Shown in pieces: positions 8,521-17,115 of a stretch of DNA of 64,000 nt (its first letter is position 1; every line of letters begins with the position of its first letter). The notes under the pieces are model-generated. The model was not told where the DNA came from. It made no database searches and saw only the letters and a list, made by a program, of their open reading frames with translations. This stretch comes from OCS116 cluster bacterium AG-390-A19 (GTDB taxonomy: Bacteria > Pseudomonadota > Alphaproteobacteria > MED-G09), in assembly GCA_003278145.1 (NCBI GenBank), contig QCGV01000004.1, positions 1 through 64,000 of the forward strand, given 5' to 3'. The position numbers and the translations under genes are program-made.

Positions 8521-10737
8521 ATGAAACATCCTTCCTTAAGCAGAAAAACAGCAATAATTATTAATATACTTTTATTATTAATTTTAATTATATTGACTAC
8601 ACTAGGCTCATATTCTTTAAAAAAAGAAACTCAGAATAGTAATAATCAAATCAAAAGTAATATTGCTAAAGAAGAAATTATTGGAAATATTAATCAATCT
8701 AGAATTATTAATGCTGATAATGAGCCTCATAATTGGCTTGCCCATGGAAGAGATTATTATGAACAAAGATACTCACCTCTTGATCAAATTAATACTAAAA
8801 CAATTAAAGATTTAGAACTTGAATGGTCTCTCGATATGGGCACCACTAGAGGACTAGAAGCAACTCCAATAGTTGATAATGGAATAATGTTTGTTTCAAG
8901 TACTTGGAGTGTTGTTCATGCAGTGGATGCAAAAACAGGTGAAGAATTATGGGTTTATGATCCTAATGTTCCAAGGAGTTGGGCAAGAAAGGTATGTTGC
9001 GATGTCGTAAACAGAGGTGTAGCTGTTTGGAAAGGAAAAGTCTTTTTTGGTACCATTGATGGTAGGCTCATAAGTTTAGATTCTAAAACCGGTGAAGTTA
9101 TATGGGAAATCAATACACTAATTGATAAAGAGAAAGACTATACAATAACTGGAGCACCTAGAATTGCTAATGGAAAAGTTTTTATTGGTAATGGCGGCGC
9201 CGATATGGGCGGTGTAAGAGGATATGTTTCAGCATATAATACTGATAATGGTAATTTAGAATGGCGTTTTTATACTGTTCCTGGGGATCCCTCGCTTCCA
9301 TTTGAACACCCTGAACTTGAAATGGCTGCAAAGACTTGGACCGGCCAATGGTGGACTATGGGCGGTGGTGGAACTGTATGGAATTCAATAGTTTATGACC
9401 CTGAATTCAATCAAGTATATATAGGTACAGGGAATGGTTCTCCTTGGAATCAACAGATACGCTCTCCTGAAGGAGGAGATAATTTATTTCTCTCATCAAT
9501 TGTTGCTTTAGATGCTGATAGCGGAAAAATGAAATGGTTTTATCAAACAACTCCTGAAGAAAGATGGGATTATACTGCCACACAAGATATAATGTTAGCT
9601 GAAATTTTGGTTGACGGATCTAAAAGAAAGGTTCTTATGCAAGCACCAAAAAATGGCTTTTTTTATGTATTAGATAGAGAAACAGGTGAGCTTCTAAGAG
9701 CAAATAATTATGTCAGAACAAATTGGGCTTCTCACGTTGATTTAAAAACAGGTAGACCGGTTCTTAATCCTGATAAGGATTATTATAAGAAAGCCGAATG
9801 GATTTTACCAGGTACATACGGAGGTCATGGTTGGCAAGCTATGTCTTATGACCCTAAGCAAGGTTTAGTTTTTATACCAACTATGGAAATTGTTGCTGTT
9901 CATAAAGTTAAAGAGTCATATTCAAAAACAGGTCTTTACAAAATGCAGCCTCAAACTGTCAATACTGGGACTGAATTCAATTTATGGGGAACAGTACCCG
10001 ATATGTCTGATGGAGAGAGTATACCTCCAATTACGGGTGAATTAATTGCCTTTGATCCAATTACTGGTGAAACTAAATGGTCAATTCAGCATGACCAATT
10101 TTGGAATGGTGGTCCACTTACCACTGCAGGAAATATTGTTTTTCAAGGAAATGCATCTGGTTTTTTTGAAGCATATGACTCTCGGAACGGTAAATTAATT
10201 TGGTCAAAAAATGCTTACATAGGAATTATGGCTCCTCCTATAACATTTATGATTGATGGTGAGCAATATATAAGCATTCTTGCTGGTGATGGAGGATCTA
10301 GTAATTTTCTTGGTGACAATTTTGGCGAATGGAGAGGTAAACTTGCCTCTATAAAATATGGTAATAATGGAAAACTTTTGACATTCAAATTAGGTGGTAG
10401 ATCTAAAATAGAACAAATTCCTGAAAGAGATTTAACAATACCTGAACAGCCAATCTTAAATGCAAGTATGGAGGATATAAAGGCTGGTGAAGATATCTAT
10501 GCAAACTATTGTGCGATTTGTCATGGTAGTGGTGTTCATGGGAAAACGATAGCTGATTTAAGGTATATGGATTCTTTCACACATGAAAACTTTAAAGAAA
10601 TTGTCTTAAATGGATTATATGAAGAAAATGGTATGAAAGGTTTTTCGGATATACTGGATGAGAAAAATATTTTTGAAGTTCACTCATACATTGTTGATGT
10701 TGCTACAAAAGAAAGAGAAAAAAATATAAATAATTAG
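8521..10737 (+). CDS. PQQ-dependent alcohol dehydrogenase with C-terminal cytochrome c domain (paralogue 2)
   Basis: A 738-residue tandem paralogue, 22 bases after the first and closely similar along its whole length. It has an N-terminal hydrophobic anchor (residues 11-30), vicinal Cys159-Cys160, GNGSPW with Asn305, catalytic Asp350 (RWDYT) with Thr352 at the lanthanide-diagnostic position, and a C-terminal cytochrome c with CAICHG at 664-669. It differs at the metal-ligand loop: GGADMGGVRG replaces the GGAEYGVRG of paralogue 1, putting Asp228 plus one extra residue where the metal-binding Glu is expected. It probably acts in the periplasm tethered to the inner membrane. Its stop overlaps the stop of the convergent gene at 10734. 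Confidence 0.92.
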   Translation: MKHPSLSRKTAIIINILLLLILIILTTLGSYSLKKETQNSNNQIKSNIAKEEIIGNINQSRIINADNEPHNWLAHGRDYYEQRYSPLDQINTKTIKDLELEWSLDMGTTRGLEATPIVDNGIMFVSSTWSVVHAVDAKTGEELWVYDPNVPRSWARKVCCDVVNRGVAVWKGKVFFGTIDGRLISLDSKTGEVIWEINTLIDKEKDYTITGAPRIANGKVFIGNGGADMGGVRGYVSAYNTDNGNLEWRFYTVPGDPSLPFEHPELEMAAKTWTGQWWTMGGGGTVWNSIVYDPEFNQVYIGTGNGSPWNQQIRSPEGGDNLFLSSIVALDADSGKMKWFYQTTPEERWDYTATQDIMLAEILVDGSKRKVLMQAPKNGFFYVLDRETGELLRANNYVRTNWASHVDLKTGRPVLNPDKDYYKKAEWILPGTYGGHGWQAMSYDPKQGLVFIPTMEIVAVHKVKESYSKTGLYKMQPQTVNTGTEFNLWGTVPDMSDGESIPPITGELIAFDPITGETKWSIQHDQFWNGGPLTTAGNIVFQGNASGFFEAYDSRNGKLIWSKNAYIGIMAPPITFMIDGEQYISILAGDGGSSNFLGDNFGEWRGKLASIKYGNNGKLLTFKLGGRSKIEQIPERDLTIPEQPILNASMEDIKAGEDIYANYCAICHGSGVHGKTIADLRYMDSFTHENFKEIVLNGLYEENGMKGFSDILDEKNIFEVHSYIVDVATKEREKNINN

Positions 10738-11291
10738 TTCTTTTTTGGAAGTGTCGGAAGTAAAATTTCTTCAAGCTCAATATCAATATCACCAGATAAA
10801 GAATTATACTTATCAAGGTCGCCTAATTCATCAGGAAGTCGCTCATCATCATTTATCTTTAAATTTAAATTGGTAAGTTTTACAGCTACAGGTTTACCTT
10901 TTTTTTCAACTCTTCTAATTTCCAATATTTTTTCCAACAGCAAAGGATCATATTCAATAGCATAAAGCCTTGGATCACCCACTTCAAAGCCGTTATTATC
11001 AGTGGATTTTAACAAAAGGAAAATTTCTCCTTTAGTTTTTTTTAATTTATTTGGCTCTGTAACCCCACTCCATAAAATTCTGTATAATTGCTGATCTTTT
11101 GAAAAATTATTATCTCGATATGGAATTCCTTGCATTTCTCTAATGGATGAATATGAAATTATAGAAAAAAATAGAACTGAAAAAATTAATATTATTTTGA
11201 TTTTTAGTGATAGCTTTGTAAAAAAATTTACACTCACTAAAAGAGAAAATAATACAGCATAAGAGATACCCAAAAGTACTATTTGATTCAT
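10734..11291 (-). CDS. Membrane protein of ExbB-linked operon, unknown function (third gene)
   Basis: I do not recognise the family of this 185-residue protein. Two hydrophobic segments (about 4-24 and 31-49) form an N-terminal hairpin, followed by a soluble domain starting at SSIREMQGIPYRDNN and containing LYRILWSGVTEPNKLKKTKGEIFLLL and LYAIEYDPLLLEKILE. The C-terminus is acidic and proline-bounded (SGDIDIELEEILLPTLPKKN). It starts at ATG 11291, immediately after the stop of the middle gene, so the three genes 12528-10734 form one unit. The soluble part may lie on the cytoplasmic side if both segments span the membrane. It is probably a dedicated partner of the channel proteins. Confidence 0.7.
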   Translation of the reverse strand: MNQIVLLGISYAVLFSLLVSVNFFTKLSLKIKIILIFSVLFFSIISYSSIREMQGIPYRDNNFSKDQQLYRILWSGVTEPNKLKKTKGEIFLLLKSTDNNGFEVGDPRLYAIEYDPLLLEKILEIRRVEKKGKPVAVKLTNLNLKINDDERLPDELGDLDKYNSLSGDIDIELEEILLPTLPKKN

Positions 11292-11903
11292 TTATTTTAC
11301 CTTTCCAGAAATTATAGGCTTTTGAAGTTGGTTTAAGTCCAAAACATTGCCTTTGTCATCCAAAATAAATCTTACAGCTGTAATTTCGTCACCGGTTTTC
11401 TTCAAAAAAAAGTCATTAAAATATATAACTTCTAGCCTTGGATTTATTTTCTCAACTTTTACCTTTACTTTTAATGGGCTAATAAAATTTGATTTATAAT
11501 AAAGTAAATTAACAACATATTCACCTTTCATATAACCTCTTATAGTAACGACTTCTTGATTAGCAGGATTTTCTATCTCAACACCATCAATCATTATTCT
11601 ATCTGCTAAGGTACCTCTGTCATCTCTATCCAAATGCATTAGTCCTGCTTGTTGTCTTTGAAAATAAACAATATTTCCTTCTGGATCTTCCACAATTAGA
11701 TCAACATCATCCGGATGATGATCTTCCCATTCAGCTGAAATAATAAATTCGGCTTTACTATCAATCTTTCCACCATCCTGTGGTTTTTGAATTAATGCAA
11801 ACGAGATAAAAAACATAAAAGCAAAGCCTAGTAATGCATTAAATAATAAATCAGTGAATGCATCACTATTACTACCTTCGCTTGAGAGAATTTTTTTACT
11901 CAA
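11292..11903 (-). CDS. ExbD/MotB-like anchored protein with DUF2135-like beta-sandwich
   Basis: A 203-residue protein starting at TTG 11903 inside the end of the ExbB-like gene (8-base overlap). Residues 14-38 (DAFTDLLFNALLGFAFMFFISFALI) form one transmembrane helix with acidic residues Asp14 and Asp18 at its start, the arrangement used by ExbD, TolR and MotB for proton relay. The rest is predicted periplasmic: AEWEDHHPDDVDLIVEDPEGNIVYF at 58-82, then GLMHLDRDDRG at 87-97, resembles the calcium-binding-like D-D-V-D-L-x-V-x-D-P-x-G pattern of DUF2135/YfaP-type sandwiches. No peptidoglycan-binding OmpA-like domain is present. The fusion reading is inference from motif pattern only. Confidence 0.65.
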   Translation of the reverse strand: MSKKILSSEGSNSDAFTDLLFNALLGFAFMFFISFALIQKPQDGGKIDSKAEFIISAEWEDHHPDDVDLIVEDPEGNIVYFQRQQAGLMHLDRDDRGTLADRIMIDGVEIENPANQEVVTIRGYMKGEYVVNLLYYKSNFISPLKVKVKVEKINPRLEVIYFNDFFLKKTGDEITAVRFILDDKGNVLDLNQLQKPIISGKVK

Positions 11904-12528
11904 AATTATTTTCCGTATAAAAAGCTAGGTCATTAAGTAAGGAAATAATCCAGGTTGCTGAAAAATGAAATTGTATTCTAAGTAAAGTACTAACAATTAA
12001 TCCAGTTAATGTAGTATATAAAGCAACAGCCATTCCCGAGCTCATTGAAGATAATGCTAATTTTAAATCTTCGGGACTTGTACTATTAAGATCAGCTATA
12101 GGTTTTAACATTAAAATAAATCCTATAATTGTACCCAATAAACCTAATTTTAGCGCAACATCAGAAGCAATAACTCCATAGCTAATTTTTTTTTCAAACT
12201 CAGACTCAAAAGCGTTAATTAAAACATCTTTATTTTCATTTTTTTGTAGAGAAAGAAAAAATCTTGATACTAATAACTTACTATTATTAAATTCCTTATT
12301 TTCAAAAGAATCTCTTTCATCGGAAATAGTTTTTGATAAATACAGCCAATAAATTGAAGAAACAATCCATAAGCCAGCTATTACCTTCGATATTTGACTT
12401 CTGTCACCTTCCATTACAATTGCTACAAGGCCTCTTTCATCAAGAATCCATACACCAAATATAATCAATACTAAAAGAAGAAGTGATCGTAGAATGCCAA
12501 GTGATTGATTTTTAGTATTTAATTTCAT
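11896..12528 (-). CDS. MotA/TolQ/ExbB-family proton channel subunit
   Basis: A 210-residue inner-membrane protein with four hydrophobic segments (about 11-29, 47-66, 120-143, 160-184). The last two hold the family signatures LKLGLLGTIIGFILML (127-142) and SSGMAVALYTTLTGLIVSTLL (163-183), with the conserved Thr-Thr and glycine pattern of ExbB/TolQ channels. It lacks the long cytoplasmic loop of MotA and any periplasmic N-terminal extension. It is first in a three-gene minus-strand operon with the Asp-bearing partner at 11903. It does not sit with TonB, TolA or flagellar genes, so it is not assignable to Exb, Tol or Mot proper. Confidence 0.8.
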   Translation of the reverse strand: MKLNTKNQSLGILRSLLLLVLIIFGVWILDERGLVAIVMEGDRSQISKVIAGLWIVSSIYWLYLSKTISDERDSFENKEFNNSKLLVSRFFLSLQKNENKDVLINAFESEFEKKISYGVIASDVALKLGLLGTIIGFILMLKPIADLNSTSPEDLKLALSSMSSGMAVALYTTLTGLIVSTLLRIQFHFSATWIISLLNDLAFYTENNFE

Positions 12529-12634
12529 AATTTATTTCCCTTTATTATTATTTATAATAATTTTAAGAACAAAAATAAGTATTCAATTTTGAATTAAATT
12601 AGTAATATTTATTATAATGCTTTGAGGTATTAAT

Positions 12635-13966
12635 ATGAAAGAAAAAATTCTTATTGAAAATGGTACCATAATTGATGGAACTGGTTCTAAAGAATATAAA
12701 GGCAATATATTTATTGAAGATAACAAAATCATTGCTGTTGGAAAAAATACAATAGAATTTTCCGGAGAAGATAGTATTCAAAAAATTGATGCATCCGAAA
12801 AATTTATTATGCCAGGTATTATTGATGCACATTGTCACATAACTTTTGACGAACCAACTTCGAATGATGAACTGTTTTTTCATAGAAGACAGGCCTTATC
12901 AGCTATCATTGCCGGTTATAATGCAAGGAAGGTTTTATTAGCAGGAGTAACTGGATTTTGTGATCCCGATAGCCTTCATGAAATAGGTATTGATCTAAGA
13001 GATGCTATTAATTCTGGTTATGTTGAAGGCCCCAGGATGTCAGTCGGTGGAAATGCTTTACTAACATCTGTTGGAGGAACAGCGGGAAGATTGATTCCTG
13101 ATGAAGGTTTAAGAGGGTATGCCCAAATTGTACAAAATAAAGATGAAATTATCACAGAGGTAAGACGCCAAATAAAGAATGGTGCTGATTGGATTAAAAT
13201 TCATGTAACAGGTCTTATTCCAAACCAAAGGGAAGCTGGTGAAATTTCTGTATGGTCATATGAAGAACTTAAATTAGTTTGTGACTTAGCTCATGATCTT
13301 GGTATACCAGTTGTTGGTCATGTTAGAAACGCAAAGGGTGTAAAAGATAGTATTAAGGCCGGAATGGACATGATTCTTCACGCAACATTTATGGATGAAG
13401 AAGCAATAGATATGGTTTGTGAAACAAAAACACCTATAGTTCCAACTTTTACATTTCAAGCTAACTTAGCTGATTTTGGTGATTCAATCGGAGCATCTTC
13501 AGATTATAGAGAAATTTTTAGAAAAGAAATTACAGATAATTGTGAGATATTTAAAAAAATTCATGATGCTGGTGTACCATTATTATGTGGAACTGAAAGT
13601 GGGTTTTCAATGACTCCCTATGGTGAATGGCACTATAGAGAGCTCGAGGTTTTTGTTAATGACATTGGTATGAGTAATTTGGAGTCGATTACGTGCGCTA
13701 CAAAAAATGCTTCTAAAGCAATGAAAATGGAGGGTAAAGTTGGCACATTAGAAGCTGGTATGCTTGCTGATATTTTGATACTTGATGAAAATCCCTTAAA
13801 CGATATTACTGTACTTGGCGACAAATCAAAAATTTCATCAATTATTCTGAATGGAAGAGAAGTAGATAGAACTAAACCTGAAACAGAAATTACTCCTCCA
13901 CAAGGCTGGAGGTTATCGCCCTATTCCGATAAAATTTTAACTCAAAAAGTTGCTAAAAATAGATAA
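12635..13966 (+). CDS. Metal-dependent amidohydrolase (imidazolonepropionase-like)
   Basis: A 443-residue amidohydrolase-superfamily protein without signal peptide. The metal-site motif DAHCHI gives His66 and His68; Lys188 (WIKIHVTG) is the likely bridging carboxylated lysine; His229 (VVGHVRN) and His249 (ILHATFM) follow. The final ligand position, normally Asp in G-T-D-x-G, reads GTESGFS with Glu321. The C-terminal beta-sandwich closes with ILDENPLNDITVLGD. Such enzymes hydrolyse C-N bonds in cyclic amides or dipeptides. It starts behind GAGG at about 12623 and is first in a six-gene operon with two P450s and SDRs, suggesting hydrolysis of a substrate or product of that pathway. Confidence 0.85.
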   Translation: MKEKILIENGTIIDGTGSKEYKGNIFIEDNKIIAVGKNTIEFSGEDSIQKIDASEKFIMPGIIDAHCHITFDEPTSNDELFFHRRQALSAIIAGYNARKVLLAGVTGFCDPDSLHEIGIDLRDAINSGYVEGPRMSVGGNALLTSVGGTAGRLIPDEGLRGYAQIVQNKDEIITEVRRQIKNGADWIKIHVTGLIPNQREAGEISVWSYEELKLVCDLAHDLGIPVVGHVRNAKGVKDSIKAGMDMILHATFMDEEAIDMVCETKTPIVPTFTFQANLADFGDSIGASSDYREIFRKEITDNCEIFKKIHDAGVPLLCGTESGFSMTPYGEWHYRELEVFVNDIGMSNLESITCATKNASKAMKMEGKVGTLEAGMLADILILDENPLNDITVLGDKSKISSIILNGREVDRTKPETEITPPQGWRLSPYSDKILTQKVAKNR

Positions 13967-13971
13967 TCGTA

Positions 13972-15177
13972 ATGACCGAACATATTTTTACCAATTATAG
14001 TGATGCAGCTGATGCACTAAGAATCAAAGACCTCAAACAATCTCTCTATGATGACGGTGAAGTTATCATGGATCAAGTATTAGTTTGCTTACATGGTGAG
14101 GAACATAAAAAAAGAAGAAAGTTGGAAAATAAAATTTTTACTAGAGAGATTTTTAAATATTATGAAAATGAAGTATTTCCAAAAACTATTGATGAAACTT
14201 TAGAGCCATACAAACAATCAGGAAGAATGGATTTAGTGGATTATGGTTTCAGAGTTTTATTAAATTTAACAGCAGATTTTTCTGGAGTTGATAGGATTAA
14301 AAAATCAAAAGAAGAAACTGAAACATTACTTACTTTATTAAAGATCTTTGCTTCAGGAGCAACACTTCATCACTCAACTAGGGATCACGAAGAAGTAAAA
14401 GAAGAAGTAAGAAATGCTCTCAAAGAATTTGATGACCAATTCCTTAAACATTCAATTGAAAGAAGGAAAAACTTAATCAAAAAAAAGGATTTTGATAATT
14501 TACCAAATGATATTCTTACCGTTCTTTTAGTAAATGATGATGATCTAAGTCTTCCTTATGATGTTCTTCAAAGAGAAATTGCCTTTTACCTTCTTGCTGG
14601 AGCTCAAACCTCTATTCATTCACTAGTGCATGTTTTCCATGAAATACAGGAATGGGTTAAAAATAAACCTGAAGAAAAAGATAAAATGATTAATGATCCA
14701 ATTTTTATTCAAAAATGTTTTCTCGAAAGTACAAGACTTCACCCTTCAAGCCCAGTAGCTATAAGAAAACCTGTATGTCCTGTTAAACTTCCAAATGATA
14801 GTGAAGCAAATTTAGGTGATAGTGTCGTTATTGATTTATATAACTCAAACAGAGATAAAAAAGTTTTTGGTGATGATGCAGATAAATTTAATCCCTATAG
14901 AGAGCCTCCAAGTGGCCAAAATCTTTATGGACTTTCTTTTGGTTTAGGGATGCATTCATGCATTGGAAGAAATCTTGCAGCTGGAGTTAATTCTAAACCA
15001 GATACCGATCCTAATAATCATCATTATGGAACAGTAACTATGATTCTCAGGGAATTAATTTCACGTAATGCTATTCCTGATCCGGATGATTCTCCAAAAA
15101 TGGATGATAAGACAAAAAGACCAAACTGGGGGTACTATCCGATTGTCTTTTCTTCCAAGGAAAACCATAGTGAATAA
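13972..15177 (+). CDS. Cytochrome P450 (first of tandem pair)
   Basis: A 401-residue soluble bacterial P450. The haem ligand motif FGLGMHSCIG gives Cys330, the ExxR motif ESTRLHP lies at 252-258 and the C-helix HGEEHKKRRK at 41-50. The I-helix oxygen-activation motif reads AGAQT (209-213), so threonine is kept but the usual acidic residue is Gln. After the Cys loop an insertion of roughly a dozen residues (SKPDTDPNNHHYG, 341-353) interrupts the L-helix region and is shared with the next P450. Five bases separate it from the amidohydrolase. No ferredoxin or ferredoxin reductase gene is nearby. Substrate unknown. Confidence 0.92.
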   Translation: MTEHIFTNYSDAADALRIKDLKQSLYDDGEVIMDQVLVCLHGEEHKKRRKLENKIFTREIFKYYENEVFPKTIDETLEPYKQSGRMDLVDYGFRVLLNLTADFSGVDRIKKSKEETETLLTLLKIFASGATLHHSTRDHEEVKEEVRNALKEFDDQFLKHSIERRKNLIKKKDFDNLPNDILTVLLVNDDDLSLPYDVLQREIAFYLLAGAQTSIHSLVHVFHEIQEWVKNKPEEKDKMINDPIFIQKCFLESTRLHPSSPVAIRKPVCPVKLPNDSEANLGDSVVIDLYNSNRDKKVFGDDADKFNPYREPPSGQNLYGLSFGLGMHSCIGRNLAAGVNSKPDTDPNNHHYGTVTMILRELISRNAIPDPDDSPKMDDKTKRPNWGYYPIVFSSKENHSE

Positions 15178-16378
15178 GTTTGAAACATCTAGCTACAAAA
15201 CCATAAAATCAGCTCTAGTTAATAGAAATCTTAAACAAGCCTTATATGATGAGGGTAAAGTTATAATGGATGGAGTTTTATTAACTTTACATGGGGAAGA
15301 GCACAGAAAAAGAAGAAAACTTGAACATAGAGTTTTTCAAAGGGATTTTTTTAAATACTATGAGCAAGAACTTTTTCCCAAAACACTTAATGAAACCATT
15401 AATCCCTTTTTAAAAAAGGGAGGATTAGATTTATTAGATTTTGGCTATAGGATTACAATTAATTTAACTGCAGATTTCGCTGGTATTGATAGAGTCAAAA
15501 AAACTCCAGAAGAGACAGAAGATTTACTATCTTTGGTTAAAACTTTTAGTCAAGGAGCCACATTAGTTCATTCAAAAAGGCCTCATGAAGAGGTGAATCA
15601 AGAAGTTAAAAAAGCATTAGAAAAATTTGAATCGAAATTTCTAATACCCTCAAAGAAAAGAAGGGAAATCTTAATAGAAAAATATAAAAATGATGAAATA
15701 AAAAAAGAACAACTTCCTAGAGATGTACTAACAATTTTATTATTAAATGAAGATAAAATTGAGTTAAGCGATGAGATCATTAAAAGAGAAATTGCTTTTT
15801 ATCTTCAGGCTGGATCTCATAGCACAGCAAATTCAATGACACATGCTTTACATGAAATATATACATGGTGTGATGGTAGCCATAAAAAAATGAAAAAAAT
15901 AAAAAATAATCCCCTTTTTCTTCAACGGTGTGTTCATGAAAGTATGAGACTTCACCCCGCAAGTCCTGTTGCCTGGAGAAGATCAGAATGTCCTGTTAAT
16001 CTTGAAGAAAATATTAATATGGAAAAAAACGATTTAATAATTATGGATCTTCATGAAGCAAATCAAGATAAGTCAATTTTTGGCTCAGACTCAAATATTT
16101 TTAATCCAAATAGGGTAGTTCCTAAAAATCAATTTTTATGGGGGTTAACATTTGGCATAGGTTTACATATGTGTTTTGGAAGAGATTTAGATGGAGGGGT
16201 GATTCCAGATGAAAAAACTGACCCTAATAATCATCAGTATGGTATAGTTGCTCTATTAGTTCAAAAAATACTTGATGAAGATGGGTATCCTGATGATGAA
16301 AATAAACCAAAAGCAGACCTAAATACAGAAAGGTCCAACTGGGCTTTTTACCCAATTATATTCGGAGAAAAAAAATGA
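15170..16378 (+). CDS. Cytochrome P450 (second of tandem pair)
   Basis: A 402-residue paralogue of the preceding P450. The GTG at 15170 is chosen as start: it follows an AAGGAAAA ribosome site, overlaps the upstream stop by 8 bases and aligns with the paralogue start. The longer reading frame from 15068 overlaps the first P450 and is not needed. Motifs: HGEEHRKRRK at 41-50, ESMRLHP (Glu257, Arg260), haem loop FGIGLHMCFG with Cys335, and the same DPNNHQYG insertion after it. The I-helix reads AGSHS (214-218), lacking both the acid and the threonine of classical monooxygenases. This suggests atypical oxygen activation or a peroxygenase-like or non-oxidative role, which is inference. Confidence 0.9.
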   Translation: MNKFETSSYKTIKSALVNRNLKQALYDEGKVIMDGVLLTLHGEEHRKRRKLEHRVFQRDFFKYYEQELFPKTLNETINPFLKKGGLDLLDFGYRITINLTADFAGIDRVKKTPEETEDLLSLVKTFSQGATLVHSKRPHEEVNQEVKKALEKFESKFLIPSKKRREILIEKYKNDEIKKEQLPRDVLTILLLNEDKIELSDEIIKREIAFYLQAGSHSTANSMTHALHEIYTWCDGSHKKMKKIKNNPLFLQRCVHESMRLHPASPVAWRRSECPVNLEENINMEKNDLIIMDLHEANQDKSIFGSDSNIFNPNRVVPKNQFLWGLTFGIGLHMCFGRDLDGGVIPDEKTDPNNHQYGIVALLVQKILDEDGYPDDENKPKADLNTERSNWAFYPIIFGEKK

Positions 16379-17115
16379 AAACTGCTATTGTAACAGGGGC
16401 TGGCGCTGGAATAGGTAAAGCTATTTGTCAGAAACTTAGTCAAAATAATTATCGTGTAGGTATGCTTGATTTAAATGAGGAAAATGTAAACGAGGCATCA
16501 AAAGGTGTTGAAAACAGTTTTCCTTTACTCGGAGATGTTACTAATCAAGAGTCCATTAAAAAAGCCTTTGAGAAATTTGGTGAAATCCCTGATCTATTAG
16601 TTAATAATGTTGGAATTGTATTGTTTGGTCCTCTAGAAGAACATTCAGTTGAAGATTATAGCAAAAGCCTAAATATAAATCTTCTTGGCTCTTTTATCAC
16701 ATCAAGGATTTTAATAAATGACATGATTAAAAGAGGTAGCGGTTCAATAATTAATATGTCATCCGTTAATGGAGTTAACCCAGGTATAGGTATTGGAGCA
16801 TATCCAGCGTCAAAAGCTGGTATTATATCTATGACCCAACAAATGGCTATCGAATGGGGTAAATTTGGAATAAGAGTAAATTGTATTTCTCCAGGTTTTA
16901 TTGATGCAGGCATGTCTAAACCAATATATGAAGATCCAAAGGTTAGAGAGCTACGTGGTGGAGCTGTTCCTTCTGGAAGATTAGGTGAAGCTGATGATAT
17001 AGCTAATGCAGTTCTGTTTTTAGATTCAGAAAATGCATCTTATGTGAATGGACATAATTTAGTTGTTGATGGTGGGGTAATAAGCAGCGTTATAGCCCAA
17101 CTCCCAAGAGAATAA
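16375..17115 (+). CDS. Short-chain dehydrogenase/reductase in P450 operon
   Basis: A 246-residue classical SDR. The cofactor motif TGAGAGIG is near residues 7-14, NNVG near 77-80, MSSVNG holds the catalytic Ser and YPASK the Tyr/Lys pair (near 142-146), and it ends with NGHNLVVDGG. Asp after beta-2 (GMLDLNEEN) favours NAD. Its ATG overlaps the P450 stop as ATGA, so translation is coupled. The likely role is oxidation of a hydroxyl made by one of the P450s or reduction of a derived ketone; this rests on operon context only. Confidence 0.9.
   Translation: MKTAIVTGAGAGIGKAICQKLSQNNYRVGMLDLNEENVNEASKGVENSFPLLGDVTNQESIKKAFEKFGEIPDLLVNNVGIVLFGPLEEHSVEDYSKSLNINLLGSFITSRILINDMIKRGSGSIINMSSVNGVNPGIGIGAYPASKAGIISMTQQMAIEWGKFGIRVNCISPGFIDAGMSKPIYEDPKVRELRGGAVPSGRLGEADDIANAVLFLDSENASYVNGHNLVVDGGVISSVIAQLPRE

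Noticed and set aside
11896-12528. Zorya-type defence system (ZorAB) for the ExbB-like pair
   Set aside because: No ZorC/ZorD/ZorE-like genes are present, the partner lacks an OmpA-like peptidoglycan domain and the channel lacks the long ZorA tail.
12599-12883. 94-aa minus-strand frame opposite the amidohydrolase start
   Set aside because: It covers the conserved HxH region of the amidohydrolase on the other strand and is low-complexity Asn/Phe-rich, a shadow of AT-rich coding DNA.
15068-15169. Longer N-terminus of the second P450 inside the first
   Set aside because: The extra 34 residues are an out-of-frame reading of the first P450 and do not align with it; GTG at 15170 has a ribosome site and aligns with the paralogue start.
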